A DNA stretch of 64,000 bases from Entamoeba invadens IP1. Its lineage: Eukaryota > Evosea > Mastigamoebida > Endamoebidae. The notes beneath the pieces were generated by a model. It was not told the DNA's origin and made no database searches. It saw nothing but the letters and a program-made list of their open reading frames with translations. The translations under genes were made by a program, and so were the position numbers. Of this stretch, positions 34,384 through 45,475 are shown in pieces. Positions within the stretch are counted from its first letter, which is position 1; each line of letters opens with the position of its first letter. The stretch is taken from positions 310,001-374,000 of the forward strand of contig NW_004440169.1 of the NCBI RefSeq assembly GCF_000330505.1, written 5' to 3'.

Positions 34384-34870
34384 ACTGTATTAGTGTTAAT
34401 TTACTATTTGTTTAGTTTTTTTACTATTTATGTATAGTTTAAGGTATGTAATCTTATTAATTGTTTTAATGGTAAACTATAGTATTGATTTGAATATTTG
34501 AGTTTTTTTATTTTTTATAATTGTAATAAAAAAGTTTTTTATTAAAATTATTATTCCTTCTTATATATTTTAATTTATACTTCAAATTAGTATTTATAGT
34601 TATTTAATAAAAATTAAATTAAAAGAATTACAATTGACATTTGAACTTTAATTTGAAGGAGACAAAAAAATTATTACAAATATAATAAAAAACAATATAA
34701 TAAAAAAACTAATACATTTGTGACACAACAAATCTTAAAATTATTAGTAAAAATAATGTACATTAATAATACAGCCAAACCATTTCACACTAGTTAAAAA
34801 CCAAAAAAAATAATACAAAAAAAACTCAACCCAATTAAGTCGAGTTGAAGAGAAATAAAAAAGACTTGTT
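34384..34870. other. AT-rich intergenic region
   Basis: Convergent 3' ends of the BAR-RhoGAP and RPL23a genes. It contains only A/T-rich sequence. Confidence 0.5.
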
Positions 34871-35236
34871 TTAGAAGAGTCCGATTTTAGTAGCAACCTC
34901 CATAGCCTCAACATTTGGTGCCAATCTCACGAACGCCTTTTTAAGACCATCGAGTCTAACGAGAGTGTTGATCTTAACGACTTTAGTTTGATATCTCTTC
35001 TCGACAGCTCTCTTAATGGTTGCCTTGTTTGCTCTTTGGTCACACAAGAAGACAATGGTGTTGTGGTCCTCGATCATTTTAAGAGCAGTTTCGGTGCTCA
35101 ATGGGAATTTAATGACGGCAAACTCGTCCAATTTGATTCTGTTGGACTTAATGCAGCGAGCATACTTTGGGCTCTTTGGTTGCTTCTTGGTTGGAGCGCA
35201 TCTGAAATGTGTAGTTGTCACCTTCTTCCCTGCCAT
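34871..35236 (-). CDS. RPL23A: 60S ribosomal protein L23a (uL23)
   Basis: 121 residues from ATG 35236. It contains the family core: SPKYARCIKSNRIKLDEFAVIKFPL, then IEDHNTIVFLCDQRANKATIKRAVEKRY and VVKINTLVRLDGLKKAFVRL, ending in TKIGLF. The protein binds 23S/28S-type rRNA at the polypeptide exit tunnel and is the docking site for SRP. The Lys/Ala-rich N-terminal extension of animal and plant homologs is nearly absent here (about 20 residues), so the protein is shorter than the usual 140-156. An upstream ATG at about 35263 opens only a 9-codon frame. Confidence 0.96.
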   Translation of the reverse strand: MAGKKVTTTHFRCAPTKKQPKSPKYARCIKSNRIKLDEFAVIKFPLSTETALKMIEDHNTIVFLCDQRANKATIKRAVEKRYQTKVVKINTLVRLDGLKKAFVRLAPNVEAMEVATKIGLF

Positions 35237-35284
35237 CACTCACCAGTAACCTTTCAAGTTCTTTTTCATAACCAGGGTTTTCTT

Positions 35285-35304
35285 ATTTAATACACTCTAG
35301 TTCG
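35285..35304 (-). promoter_or_regulatory. Core promoter of RPL23a: GAAC box plus GTATTAAAT
   Basis: On the minus strand CGAACTAGAGTGTATTAAAT lies 49-68 bases before the ATG. GAACT matches the Entamoeba GAAC element and GTATTAAAT the GTATTTAAA-type TATA element. The transcription start would fall shortly upstream of the ATG, as is normal for this genus. Confidence 0.65.
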
Positions 35305-35608
35305 TTTTTTATTATTCTTTAGAATTTGTCTTGTTCTGTGAATTTTTTTTTTGTTTTTTATTAACTAAGTGGTAACCTATTTTTATTAAACTATTTGTTA
35401 TTATTTGTTTATCTATTGTGTATAACTACTTAGAAATAAGTGTACTTTTTTGTTAAATATGCTTATTAATAGATTTATAACTATTTTATTAATATTTAAT
35501 TAGTATTAAATTATTAATAATATAATAGTTTTATAATTATACAAATTATATTTGTTTCAATCTTCCAATTATTATTTAAATTTTTTATTATTAAATAAAT
35601 TTACTATA

Positions 35609-35837
35609 GAGTCAGTCGATAAACGTTGTCTGTTCCCCAAACGTTGTCTTTTTGACAAAAAATAATTGATTTTTGTTTTAAAAAAACGGGAATTAGGTAA
35701 AAATGAAAAAAAACTGGGAAAAATATTGAAACAATGATTTTGGGGGTTTTCCAAAAAATTCCCGAAATATTCCATTTATAATGGTCTAAAAATCGGCAGA
35801 CAACGTTTCAGACCAGACAACGTTTAGCAAATGACTC
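35609..35837. mobile_element. 229-bp MITE with TA target duplication
   Basis: Left end gagtcagtcgataaacgttg and right end the inverse of gagtcatttgctaaacgttg, flanked by TA at 35607-35608 and 35838-35839. Within each ~45-bp inverted repeat the motif AAACGTTGTCTG or a close form occurs twice (about 35621 and 35639; 35802 and 35817). The interior is A/T-rich without a gene. The TA duplication and size fit a Tc1-mariner-derived MITE. It lies between RPL23a and the F-BAR gene and does not interrupt either. Confidence 0.8.
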
Positions 35838-36061
35838 TACACCATTTATTATAACTTAAATTAAATTTTTGTATATAAAATGTTATTAGCAACTAGTAAA
35901 ATTGTTAGTATTTTATTTATATTTATATAATTTTTTTTTCAAAATATTTATTCTTATTGTTAAGTACTAAAAAAAACAAATTAATAATAAGTTAATACTA
36001 TAATTAATATAGTTTTATCTATTAGTTAATTTTTAATATAAATACAACCAAATAGTAAACT

Positions 36062-37810
36062 TCAAATAAAAGTATCTGTCAACCCATCTATATCATCGTC
36101 GTCCTCCTCCTCTTCATCTATATCTATATCTTTAGCTGGTATCACAACCAAATTTTCCTCTTCTTTTTCTTCTTTTTTCGATTGAGTGTTATTTTCCAGA
36201 GTTACATTGGCATTCACTTCAGTATCACCTGATACGAGTTGTTCTGATGTGACACATTGTTGTTGTTGTACCTCGACATTTGTATCTGTTTGTTCGACTT
36301 GACTTGGCATCTTTGTATTTTCCATTGTCGCAACGACTTCTTTTTCTACTTTCAGCTTTTTCTCTTCGATTGGGTGTTCCTTGATGACTTCGATTTTTTC
36401 CGGCACGACGACTTGTTCGATGACTTTCTCATCAATTTCTTTATCCTCATGAGTATCCGTATGACACTCGCCAATCACTTCTTCGCTCTTTTCAGTGCTT
36501 TTCTTCTCTTCGTTATTTGACACACCTCCTTTCTTCTTATTTCCAAATGAAAAGAAAGACGCAGAAGCCGTCGGGTTTGTCCACGCCGATGTCGTAGTTG
36601 TCAAATTATTTTCCACCACTGAATTCAATGAAGATGTGATCGACGCAAACCCCGACGCTATTGTCGAGAACCCCCAACTGTTCTTTTCCTTTTGTGTCGA
36701 TACTTCAACATTCAGTACCGGCAATTCCTCAACCTTTGATATCATTTTCGTTGGGAGTTTATTACTTCCATTGCCGCTCTTTTCGCCGGTTTCCAGTGAT
36801 TGAAAGAACTCGTTAATTTCGGCGTTTTCCTTCTCGTCCGACGTGTTCTTCAAACTCTCGCAGAACTGCGTGAAAAACAAATTCTCCGAGTTCTTCGTCT
36901 CTGCAAATTGCTTTGTAACACTTTCGATGATTTTATTGAAATTTAAGAAGTGATATTGCAGCAGTTCATAACACTGTTTAATGGAGGTGACCATCTCTTT
37001 CTCATACAACATGTCATAACACGTGTTCACTTTCGTTAACGCATTTTGGTACTCCTTTTCACTCTGATTGTATGAAGTTAAGACCTTCTGATATCTCGAT
37101 ACCATTTTCGTGTCTTTATTCGTGTTAATTTGTATACACATCGCTTTCGTATCACGAAGTTGTGTCAAGTAATACGCCTCACTCCGCGTCGCAAACGTCG
37201 TGAGGTCTTCATATATTTTCACCTTTCGCATCGTCTCCGTATATATCTGTTTCTTCTGCGCATCTACTTCTTTACTCAGTTGTAACAACGCTACAGATAC
37301 ACTCTCGCAAAACTGTCGTCCCGTCTTCCCTCGCGCATTATATAATTCTATCGTCTTCCCATCAAAGTCCTCCCAAAAGGTTTTGAATGTTCTAATAGTT
37401 ATTTTTTAATAATTTAAATACTATTAATAATTATAAATATAATTTAATACTAATAATATAATATATATTATATTATTAATTATAATATAATATTAAACAA
37501 ACTGTAAAACATTGTCCTTTGGATGTGTTTGTTTAAGCAAACCTAATGTCGAACGTGCATTAAGCGCGTCAGTTAGTCCTATCATTTTTCTACAGTAGTC
37601 CATTTCCAAATTACCCCGTTGAGAGAAATAGTCGCCATACAGTTTAGTTGTGTCTACTACACTTTCTATCTTCTTAACTATCTCATCAAAGTGAAAAACA
37701 CTTTTTTGGAATATCTCGATTGGTTGTGTCATATGATTTTTCAATTCAAAAAGTTCCATTTGAGTCAAGAAAAATTCCAATGAAAAGTTCTTGTGACTCT
37801 TCGACTTCAT
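36062..37810 (-). CDS. F-BAR-like membrane-curvature protein with long acidic tail
   Basis: Exons 37810-37503 and 37391-36062 join in phase 2 across a GTTTGT...TATTAG intron to give 545 residues. Residues 1-280 are helical and fit an F-BAR domain: LYGDYFSQRGNLEMDYCRKM matches the R-x-x-x-E-x-x-Y-x-K-x-x pattern of FCH domains, and residues just after the splice (TFKTFWEDFDGKTIELYNARGK) continue it. A linker rich in Ser/Thr/Asn follows, then Glu/Lys-rich coils and a very acidic end (DEEEEDDDD). There is no SH3 or muHD module. It probably bends or binds plasma membrane during endocytosis; the exact role is inference. Confidence 0.78.
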
Positions 37811-38113
37811 CTGGTGTTGTTTTTAGTGTCTATTCATTCCCTTTTTCGGGTCTTTATACCTTCACTTTTCATCTTCGAGTGGGAATTGTTTTGTTATTAA
37901 TTTTCAAATGTAATTGGTCACTTTTTTGATGGTAAATATGATGTCGCACATCTTACTCATTTAGTGTATAATTTAATGGATGAGATGCAAGAAACTCTAA
38001 TAATACCTTTTTCATACAAATGAACTTCTTAAAAAGATACTTGACAATTACTCGTGAAAATGCTAACCAGATTTTGATATAACCTTGAACGATAACAAAC
38101 AAAGAAAATCAAA

Positions 38114-39004
38114 TTAGAAATACCCCAAATTCTTGCAACACATGTATTGAATGGGGACTTCCTGTAACGCGGCAACAGAGAATGTGATCTCGGGGTTCTC
38201 GACACGCGGCCCAATTACCGTGTTGAAATTGACAAAGTTGAAATTGTCAAATTTGCTGTTTCCGATGTCCTATCAGTCATCTTTCGAACACAATTTGTAA
38301 ATATAATATTAATAAGAACAAACATCATCAAACGTCTCCATTTTGTCAAACGGACCATCTCCAACACCAACACAGATGATTGAAATGGGATACTTCGAAG
38401 CTTCCTCAATTGCCGTTTTTGTCGCCTTTTCGTTATCGACTTGTCCATCTGCGATAATAACAAGGATGTGATACGCTTGTGTTCTCTTTACAATATCAAT
38501 CGTTTTGTATATCAGTGGTGCAAAGTTCGTCGGACCACTCATCTGTACTGCCGGTGTTATTTCGTTGTATCTCTGCAAGACATGGCCAAACCCATTACAC
38601 GGTGCGTCGTTTGCCATGAACGAAAAAACCGATTTGTTTGTTGTGGAAATGTCACCGAAGCCATACACTGGTATTAAATGGTCGTCATCAAATGGTTCGA
38701 GTGTTCTCCCAATAATGCTGATAACCTTTTGGTATGGATTATAATTGTTCACTGCTGGATTGATCGCGTGAAGACATTGACCACCAAAAGAATGTGTACC
38801 AGTCCATGTGTTGCTTTTAGTGTAATCAATTCCCAAGACTAAATTCGAAGATTCAAGGCCGGCGTCACGCAGGCCTTGTTGAAGCTCTTCCATTGTTTGG
38901 TAATTATCCGGAATCATCTTTTTAGTGTTTGCAGTTTTGACGGACGTGTTTGCTTGCGCTTGTGCTTGTGTTTTCTTTGGTGGTGCACTTGATGAGCTCC
39001 CCAT
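38114..39004 (-). CDS. Copine/RGLG-type VWA-domain protein, N-myristoylated, no RING
   Basis: Exons 39004-38324 and 38269-38114 join in phase 0 across a GTTTGT intron (54 nt) to give 278 residues. The frame is open further upstream but the first ATG starts MGSSSSA, a strong N-myristoylation site like that of plant RGLG ubiquitin ligases. A low-complexity Gln/Ala/Lys stretch precedes the A domain: ESSNLVLGIDYTKSN (MIDAS-like D-x-T-x-S), GFGD, GPTNFAPLI, ILVIIADGQV. Exon 2 gives the family ending SKFDNFNFVNFN and ALQEVPIQY. RGLG proteins continue into a RING finger; this one stops after CCKNLGYF. It probably acts as a Ca/Mg-dependent adaptor at membranes. Confidence 0.88.
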
Positions 39005-40031
39005 GTCTTTTGTTATTACCAGATCAGTTGCTCTCTTAAATTCGAATTTTGGATTCAATCTGAGTCGCTTTAAATGAGAGATATCGGGATTTGAGAGATT
39101 GATGTTTGTTGAGAGGAATTGAGATTGTATGATGACGTGTTGTCTGATAATGAAAAAATGACTATTTTAACACCAATACATATTGTTCTATTTAAATATT
39201 AGTATTGTATTAATTGTATAAATTTATTAGAAGTATTTGTTTAGTAAAAATTGAATAAGTCGGCATTTTTGTCTTTATTTATTTTTTTGATTGAAAGAGA
39301 GACAAAACAGTGGGCTCTTTTGCCTTTATTAGAATTTATCTCAGCATTTTTATTAATAATGTTATTATATAATTAATAAATCAAAAGGATAGATATAAGA
39401 TACAATGGAGTGGGTATAGAAAAGTAGTAAATGCCATTTTTTGTATTATTTGATTGTTGATTATCTTTTGGTCATTCTTTGAAATTGTTTTATAACTTAT
39501 GATATGTCTTTATTAATTAACAAACCAGGAAAATTTATGAAAAAAAATGACAAATCAATATCTTCTTTACATGTCAAAAGTACCTCATTCGTTTATGTTA
39601 TATAAAACATTTTCTCTTTTAAATTGTTTTAATTTATTTTTTGAAAGAATTATAAATTTATTATAAATTATATTAATAAAGTAATATATAATTATATGAA
39701 TATGTATTATAATTCAATTATTATTAAATAAGTATTATCAATAACTGATTAATAACTAGTAAAATGAAACCATTAATTAAATAAAAAATAATTCTGCTTT
39801 TCATTAAAAAAATCTTCATTTCTAACTTTTATTTTAATAAATGAATAAGAATAAACCATAATATATGATTACAAGAAAAATATTATAATAAACTATTGTT
39901 CTATTATAATACCAATAACCAAAAAATTTTAATAAATAGTTTATTATAGGTTTCAATTTTAATAAAATATCAAAAAACCATAAATATAGTTTCTCGTTAT
40001 TAATAAAAAAAATAACGATTGAAACTCTGTA
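39005..40031. other. Intergenic region between divergent VWA and PH genes
   Basis: The first ~165 bases continue the open frame of the VWA gene without an ATG. The rest is A/T-rich with no supported gene and serves as a shared promoter region for two divergently transcribed genes. Confidence 0.5.
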
Positions 40032-41318
40032 ATGATTTCAAGCAAAACGAATGTAACATTAGACGAGTTACATCCAACGACCTACGAATGTTATGTTAAA
40101 AAGAAAAGTTCCTTTTTCTATTGGAAGAAATTGTATATGGTATACAAAGACACGACTTTATACTTTTTTGACACTCCGACATCGCCATCCTCACAAAGTT
40201 ACAACATTCAGAAAGGTTCATTCTCGATAGAACACACTAATGGACGATCTTTAGTAATCAAAGTCACCTTATCCAATGGCAAATTGATCTTCTTTGAAGT
40301 TGAAACTCTCGACGACTTAAAAACGCTTTTCTATCACTTCACATCGAAAGTCCCCGAATTTGATGCATCTGAAGACATACCAAATTCGCCGAAGAATCAA
40401 TTAGTTTCAACATATAACATTCAACTCAACACTTCCAACGATACTTTAAATAATGTTAACGCCGAGCGAATGGCTCAACAGTCTTTCAATGGGAGAATCA
40501 ACACGACGGAGATTTCAAGGACTTTATCGTGGACAGAGACTCCCCAATTTCACTCTTTTATGAAAGCGATACCAACACTTAATGCCTTACAACCAGGGAG
40601 TTTAGTTAATTACTATTTACGAGTGAATAGCTCCGCTCAAGTTGTGGAGTTCTTGTGTTCTGGACCTTCCGAAGTGATGCATTCCCCTTTACTTTATTAT
40701 TTCGACACGTTAGGAGGGACTAGTAATGACTTATCCATCTTCGATAAATTAAGTTCAACAGGAAAGGTGGGCGCCTGGGCAAAGTTCTCTCAAGTCGGAG
40801 GGTGTGACTTCGGTTATGTTGTCGATTTTCAACCATCTTCATTCCCTTCTTTATATGAAAAACTCTCGTTGTATTATATCGGCGAACTACTGACTTATAA
40901 AAAGGAGGTCAGCAGTGATCCCGTCCATTCAGAAGAATTACTTTTCGAAGTCACCGGACACCCCGCTGTCAAACAAAAGAAGATCGAAGACGTTTTAATG
41001 CATTTCGAATTTAATGATTTATCAAGTAAAATCGGATGCATTAAGAACCTCAATTTACTCACAAAAGTGTACTTCACTTTTATAATCCTCAGAGAAGAAC
41101 TCACTGGAATGAAAATACTCATCAATCAACCAGACACTTCTTTGATTAATAAGTCCATGACAAAAGAAGAACTCATTCTTCACCAACCTTTCCAATCAAA
41201 CTCTACTAAAATCGAAGCTTTAGAATTTTCGGAAGTGTTGCCTGAATATTGTTTTGGTGTGTATCCTTCAGGCGTTCAAGTCTACTTACATTACAATTGT
41301 GGATTCGATAGATGTTAA
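40032..41318 (+). CDS. PH-domain protein of unknown function
   Basis: 428-residue single exon. Residues about 16-110 look like a pleckstrin homology domain: YECYVKKKSSFFYWKKLYMVYKDTTLYFFD (first strands with basic loop), FSIEHTNGRSLVIKVTL, and a closing helix LDDLKTLFYHF. The remaining 300 residues are globular without a match that I know; WAKFSQVGGCDFGYVVDF and a Ser/Asn-rich linker are the visible landmarks. Membrane recruitment by phosphoinositides is the likely role of the PH part. The gene converges on mitosomal HSP70. Confidence 0.72.
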   Translation: MISSKTNVTLDELHPTTYECYVKKKSSFFYWKKLYMVYKDTTLYFFDTPTSPSSQSYNIQKGSFSIEHTNGRSLVIKVTLSNGKLIFFEVETLDDLKTLFYHFTSKVPEFDASEDIPNSPKNQLVSTYNIQLNTSNDTLNNVNAERMAQQSFNGRINTTEISRTLSWTETPQFHSFMKAIPTLNALQPGSLVNYYLRVNSSAQVVEFLCSGPSEVMHSPLLYYFDTLGGTSNDLSIFDKLSSTGKVGAWAKFSQVGGCDFGYVVDFQPSSFPSLYEKLSLYYIGELLTYKKEVSSDPVHSEELLFEVTGHPAVKQKKIEDVLMHFEFNDLSSKIGCIKNLNLLTKVYFTFIILREELTGMKILINQPDTSLINKSMTKEELILHQPFQSNSTKIEALEFSEVLPEYCFGVYPSGVQVYLHYNCGFDRC

Positions 41319-41339
41319 ATATTATATGTTTGTATTTAG

Positions 41340-41525
41340 TTTAAAATACTATATTTTTTAATATATTAATATTATACTATATTATATTAATAAAATAGTA
41401 TAGTATAGTATTAATATAATATCAATATCAATATATATTAATATTATAATATTAATATATTATATTATATATTATATTAATTGAAAATAATATAATATGA
41501 TTAATATATTATATAAATCAAAACC
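41340..41525. repeat. AT-only low-complexity spacer between convergent genes
   Basis: About 180 bp made almost only of A and T with recurring ATTAATATTA and TATATTA words, separating the 3' ends of the PH gene and HSP70. Confidence 0.6.
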
Positions 41526-41563
41526 TAAGACAGACGCACTCAAATAGTTTAGCAATGATAAAT

Positions 41564-43360
41564 TCATTTATATAGTTTTTCACTACTTTTCGACATTTCT
41601 TCAATCAACTGGTCTTCCGCCTTTTTGATACTCTCGATGTTGTTTCCAGTCACTTCCCCATTGATTTTAGTGATAGCCTTACTTAATGTGATAAAAGGGA
41701 TATTCTTCTTTCTCAAATTTGAGATGATTTCTTGAGCTGCCTCCACTTCACCTTTCACTTTATTTTTAAGAGTTAAGAGTTGTTCGACTTTCTCGTCCTC
41801 TTCTTTATGGAGATTTCCTTCTTTAATAATTTTGGCGATTTCCTCTTCACTCAGTCCCCCGTCACTTTTGATTTGAATGCCGGACTCTTTCCCGGTCCCA
41901 AGATCCTTTGCCGAGACTTTCACAATGCCATCCGCGTTAATATCAAAGGTCACTTCTATCTTCGCAACTCCTCGTTTAGCCGGGGGTATTCCAACCAATT
42001 TCATTTCGCCCAGTTTCTTATTATTCTTCGCTAGTTTTCTTTCTCCTTGATAAATTTTGACGTCGACTTCTCTTTGGAAATCGTTAGTAGTGGTGAACTC
42101 TCTTGAAACCCTAGTTGGGATAGTCGTGTTTCTCTCTATCAATGGCGTCATTACTCCCCCCATCGTTTCAATCCCCAACGTCAAAGGAGTGACGTCTACT
42201 AAGACTATATCTCTCTTCTTCCCTTCAAGTACTCCCGCTTGCATTCCAGCTCCTATCGCAACAGCCTCATCGGCATTGACTTTGCCATTCCCATATTTCC
42301 CAAAGATCTCAAAGACGGTTTGTTGTATCAATGGCATACGTGTCATCCCACCTACTAAGACTATATCATTGATTTGCTGTTTCGTCAGCCGACTATCTTT
42401 AATAGCTTGTTCACACGGCCGTTTCAGGCGTCGCGTTAGGTCGTGACACTTCTCTTCAACACTCTTTCGTGTTAAAGTCATTTCAAGACTCTTCCCTTTC
42501 TCTAAATAAGGAAGGACTATACTACTCTCTAAACTACTCGACAACTCACACTTCACTCGTTCAGCCTCTTCTCGCACTCTGACTCTCCCTCGTTGAGTTA
42601 AGATCTTCTCTTTATTAACTTTATAAAACTCGTTTGATATCAAAGATGCAATAACTCCATCAAAATCAGCGCCTCCAAGTGCTGTGTCCCCATTTGTACT
42701 TTTCACTTGAAACACTCCTTTCCGGATTTCTAAGATCGAAACGTCAAAAGTCCCTCCGCCTAAGTCAAAAACAGCTACCGTTCTACCTTCATTCGCTTTG
42801 GTAGCATCGATCCCATACGCTAAAGCTGCCGCTGTGGGCTCGTTAATAATTCTCTTGACATTTAACCCAGCTATCCGGCCAGCGTCTTTTGTCGCTTGTC
42901 GTTGGGCGTCGTTGAAGTATGCGGGACATGTGATAACAGCGGAGTCGACCGGTTGACACAATTTCTTCTCAGCGTCTTTCTTCATCTTTTTCAGGACCTC
43001 CGCTGAGATTTGGGATGGAGAATACTTCACCCCATTCACCTCAACCCATGCATCGTTATTGGGCCCTTTAATTATTGTATACCCTTGCCGCATAAAAGGA
43101 GTCACTTGGTCATATTTAATGCCTATCAATCGCTTCGCATGCGTTATCGTCTCTTTGGGATAAAACGACTGACGGCGACGCGCAGCTTCCCCAACTAAAA
43201 TCCCTTTTGGAGTGTACGAGACGATCGATGGGGTCGTTCGACTGCCTTCTGAATTCTCGATGATTTGTGGAGTAGTGGATGTTGGATATGACATACAACT
43301 GTTCGTCGTCCCCAAGTCGATTCCGATGGTGGTGTGGAATTCGGGGTGATGTGATAACAT
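41564..43360 (-). CDS. Mitochondrial-type (mitosomal) HSP70/DnaK chaperone
   Basis: 598 residues, single exon. Signatures are IDLGTTNS (14-21), [69 protein letters not shown] and the substrate-domain line ERNTTIPT. These are of the bacterial/mitochondrial DnaK class: the motif reads [30 protein letters not shown] replaces the cytosolic form, and the protein lacks both EEVD and KDEL ends. Entamoeba has one such chaperone in its mitosome, which drives import and folding. Only about 10 residues precede the ATPase domain, so any targeting presequence is very short. Confidence 0.93.
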   Translation of the reverse strand: MLSHHPEFHTTIGIDLGTTNSCMSYPTSTTPQIIENSEGSRTTPSIVSYTPKGILVGEAARRRQSFYPKETITHAKRLIGIKYDQVTPFMRQGYTIIKGPNNDAWVEVNGVKYSPSQISAEVLKKMKKDAEKKLCQPVDSAVITCPAYFNDAQRQATKDAGRIAGLNVKRIINEPTAAALAYGIDATKANEGRTVAVFDLGGGTFDVSILEIRKGVFQVKSTNGDTALGGADFDGVIASLISNEFYKVNKEKILTQRGRVRVREEAERVKCELSSSLESSIVLPYLEKGKSLEMTLTRKSVEEKCHDLTRRLKRPCEQAIKDSRLTKQQINDIVLVGGMTRMPLIQQTVFEIFGKYGNGKVNADEAVAIGAGMQAGVLEGKKRDIVLVDVTPLTLGIETMGGVMTPLIERNTTIPTRVSREFTTTNDFQREVDVKIYQGERKLAKNNKKLGEMKLVGIPPAKRGVAKIEVTFDINADGIVKVSAKDLGTGKESGIQIKSDGGLSEEEIAKIIKEGNLHKEEDEKVEQLLTLKNKVKGEVEAAQEIISNLRKKNIPFITLSKAITKINGEVTGNNIESIKKAEDQLIEEMSKSSEKLYK

Positions 43361-43656
43361 TCTCTAAAGTATGGTTTTTATAGTTAGCTTTTAACTATTA
43401 AATTGAACAATATTTTTCTTTTTGAAAAAAGATCAAATTTGTGGAAATGTTGCATTACAAATTGGTGCATTTTTTGTATATGTCATTTTATAATTATAAT
43501 TATTTTACTATTAATAATACAATTGAATTATTAATTAAATAATATTATAATTTAATTATTGTTCATCTTTTTTTTTTAAAATGAAGATAAACTATATTTT
43601 TATAATATAATACTATATCATTGGTTTTTATAATAAACTGAAAAAGAAAAAAATTG

Positions 43657-44337
43657 ATGGAAGTTGAAGACGACGAAATTGAGTGTAAACCCGCCCTTCC
43701 CCTTCCTCCAAACAGCGAGGACCCAAATAGTGAGTACCATGACATCTATTTGTACTTCAAACAAAATGAAAAGTATCGATCAGAGAGTGATAAAAACAAC
43801 ACTTTGTTGCAACCCCATGGAAATACTTTTGACTTCATGGAAACCGACTTTAAAATGAGAATCCCATACTGCGGGGATGAGTTCAAAATATCTCCGGAGT
43901 TCCGACTCCACCACGTCGAGCAGTTTAGAGTTGAAAAGGATGAACTATTCAAAAAGAAATCAGAGGTGGTGCAGAAGTCCGAGTTTCCGTCGTACAACAA
44001 ATTCAAAAACCTCACAGAAGAGCCCGTTGATGTCAATTTTTTGTTGGGGTTCCAACATATTCAAATCATTGAGTTAATCAAGTTTTGCGTCGAGAAGTGT
44101 CGGGCACTGGTGATGTACTCTGACAACTACTGTGAATGGATTTACCGCTTTTTGCTCATTGCTCAAGAACCTCTCGATTCCACAATCTCATCTTCTCTCA
44201 ACTCAATCTTGAAATACTTTTGCAGGGCTAAGCAGGCAATCTTCGACAAAGATGACAAGAGGCTTGAAAAATACAATCTCATTATTTCAACTATTGTCGA
44301 TTGTTACCGACAGTGTGATGAAGATATAATGATTTGA
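43657..44337 (+). CDS. GEMIN2: Gemin2/SIP1-like SMN-complex protein
   Basis: 226 residues from ATG 43657. The N terminus carries KPALPLPPNSEDPNSEYHDI, like the Gemin2 segment A-L-P-V-P followed by E-Y-L. The C-terminal 70 residues read EWIYRFLLIAQEPLDSTISS, ILKYFCRAKQAI and YNLIISTIVDCYRQCDED, matching the Gemin2 W-x-Y-x-L-L-x-x-x-E-x-P-L and final I-x-x-x-Y-x-x-x-D pattern. Gemin2 holds the Sm proteins and, with SMN, assembles them on U snRNAs in the cytoplasm, needed for the spliceosomes implied by the many introns here. The assignment rests on motif spacing and not on high identity. Confidence 0.72.
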   Translation: MEVEDDEIECKPALPLPPNSEDPNSEYHDIYLYFKQNEKYRSESDKNNTLLQPHGNTFDFMETDFKMRIPYCGDEFKISPEFRLHHVEQFRVEKDELFKKKSEVVQKSEFPSYNKFKNLTEEPVDVNFLLGFQHIQIIELIKFCVEKCRALVMYSDNYCEWIYRFLLIAQEPLDSTISSSLNSILKYFCRAKQAIFDKDDKRLEKYNLIISTIVDCYRQCDEDIMI

Positions 44338-44617
44338 TTTACTATATTTTATATATATTTTAGTTAAATGTACTATATGCTGAACATAACAATATTTCAT
44401 ATTTGAATAAAAAATAAATTCTTATTAATATTTAGGTTTTAATTATTATTTTTTAATAATAATATATTTATTATTCTGTTATAATACTTTAATTCTATTT
44501 GAATAAGATATTTTTAAAAACAAAAACACAATAAACACAAGCAAAGTGATAAAAAAGAATCACGAAAATGAGAGATTCTGATTGTTGGAAAGAGAGAACT
44601 GAAGTTGTCAAAAAAAC

Positions 44618-45475
44618 ATGGAGAGGGAGGAAAGGCAAAATCAATACTTAAATGACGTACCACGAGAGTTGGTCGAACTTTTGGAGGTTGTCAAAATGCA
44701 GAATTCTAAAATTTATGAGATGCAAGAGGAGTCCGTGAGGTGGAACCAACAACATGCAGTAAACTTGAAGTGTCTCATCGAAAGACTCGATGAGATGTAT
44801 AAGACAATCAAAGAACTAAAAGAGAAATCACAGAAAAATATGTCTCAGCCACAAGACAAGCCAACAAACCTCTTCAAACACAGTTTAACACTCAAGACAA
44901 ATACAAACAATACTCTTTCTAACACACCAAAAAATGTGTTTGATTTCAAAAGCACAAGTTTTGTGCAAAAAGTCAAAACTCCAATTGAGCCGAGCACTCC
45001 GTCTAAGACACTTGCTACACTCAAACAAACGATTTTTAAAAACATCGGAACTCAAAGGGGAGAAGACGAGACTCAAATCAAAGCTAATAGAAATCGATCC
45101 CGAATTAATCTTATGATCGAAAGAGCTAACGGTGACGTAAAGAGGTTGGAGGAAGTGATGATGGGAATTGAAAGAGAAAGCGACTTTGATGGAATAACAG
45201 AGGATAACGTGAGAAAGATGGTTGGTTGCATTATACACATATTGACGGAATCAAACGACAAACAGAAGCAATTTGTCGCATTGCAGTTTGTCTGGGAAAT
45301 GATACGGAAATACGAGGACATGTTCGAGGGTAAAGATGGCTTTGTCATGTCAACACAACTACTCAGCGCCATATCACTTTTCGCAAAAACAAGCGCTGTT
45401 TATGATAAAGAGTGTCCTTTATCACAAAACGAAATTCAGTGGGTCCTTAGTTTCTTATGTGGATATTGTAAGTAA
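44618..45475 (+). CDS. Coiled-coil protein of unknown function
   Basis: 285 residues, single exon. Residues 1-75 form a coiled coil (LVELLEVVKMQNSKIYEMQ, LIERLDEMYKTIKELKEK). Residues 80-165 are Thr/Asn/Lys-rich and disordered. Residues 170-285 are helical and may be a small all-alpha domain (FVALQFVWEMIRKY, LLSAISLFAKTSAV, NEIQWVLSFLCGY). An out-of-frame ATG at 44568 opens a 27-codon frame that overlaps the start. The architecture resembles a cytoskeletal adaptor with a helical C-terminal binding domain, which is inference. Confidence 0.7.
   Translation: MEREERQNQYLNDVPRELVELLEVVKMQNSKIYEMQEESVRWNQQHAVNLKCLIERLDEMYKTIKELKEKSQKNMSQPQDKPTNLFKHSLTLKTNTNNTLSNTPKNVFDFKSTSFVQKVKTPIEPSTPSKTLATLKQTIFKNIGTQRGEDETQIKANRNRSRINLMIERANGDVKRLEEVMMGIERESDFDGITEDNVRKMVGCIIHILTESNDKQKQFVALQFVWEMIRKYEDMFEGKDGFVMSTQLLSAISLFAKTSAVYDKECPLSQNEIQWVLSFLCGYCK

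Noticed and set aside
37491..37502. Frame end of the F-BAR first exon at a TAA in intron
   Set aside because: The stop lies within a GTTTGT intron; joining to 37391 restores the F-BAR pattern, so it is not a separate short gene.
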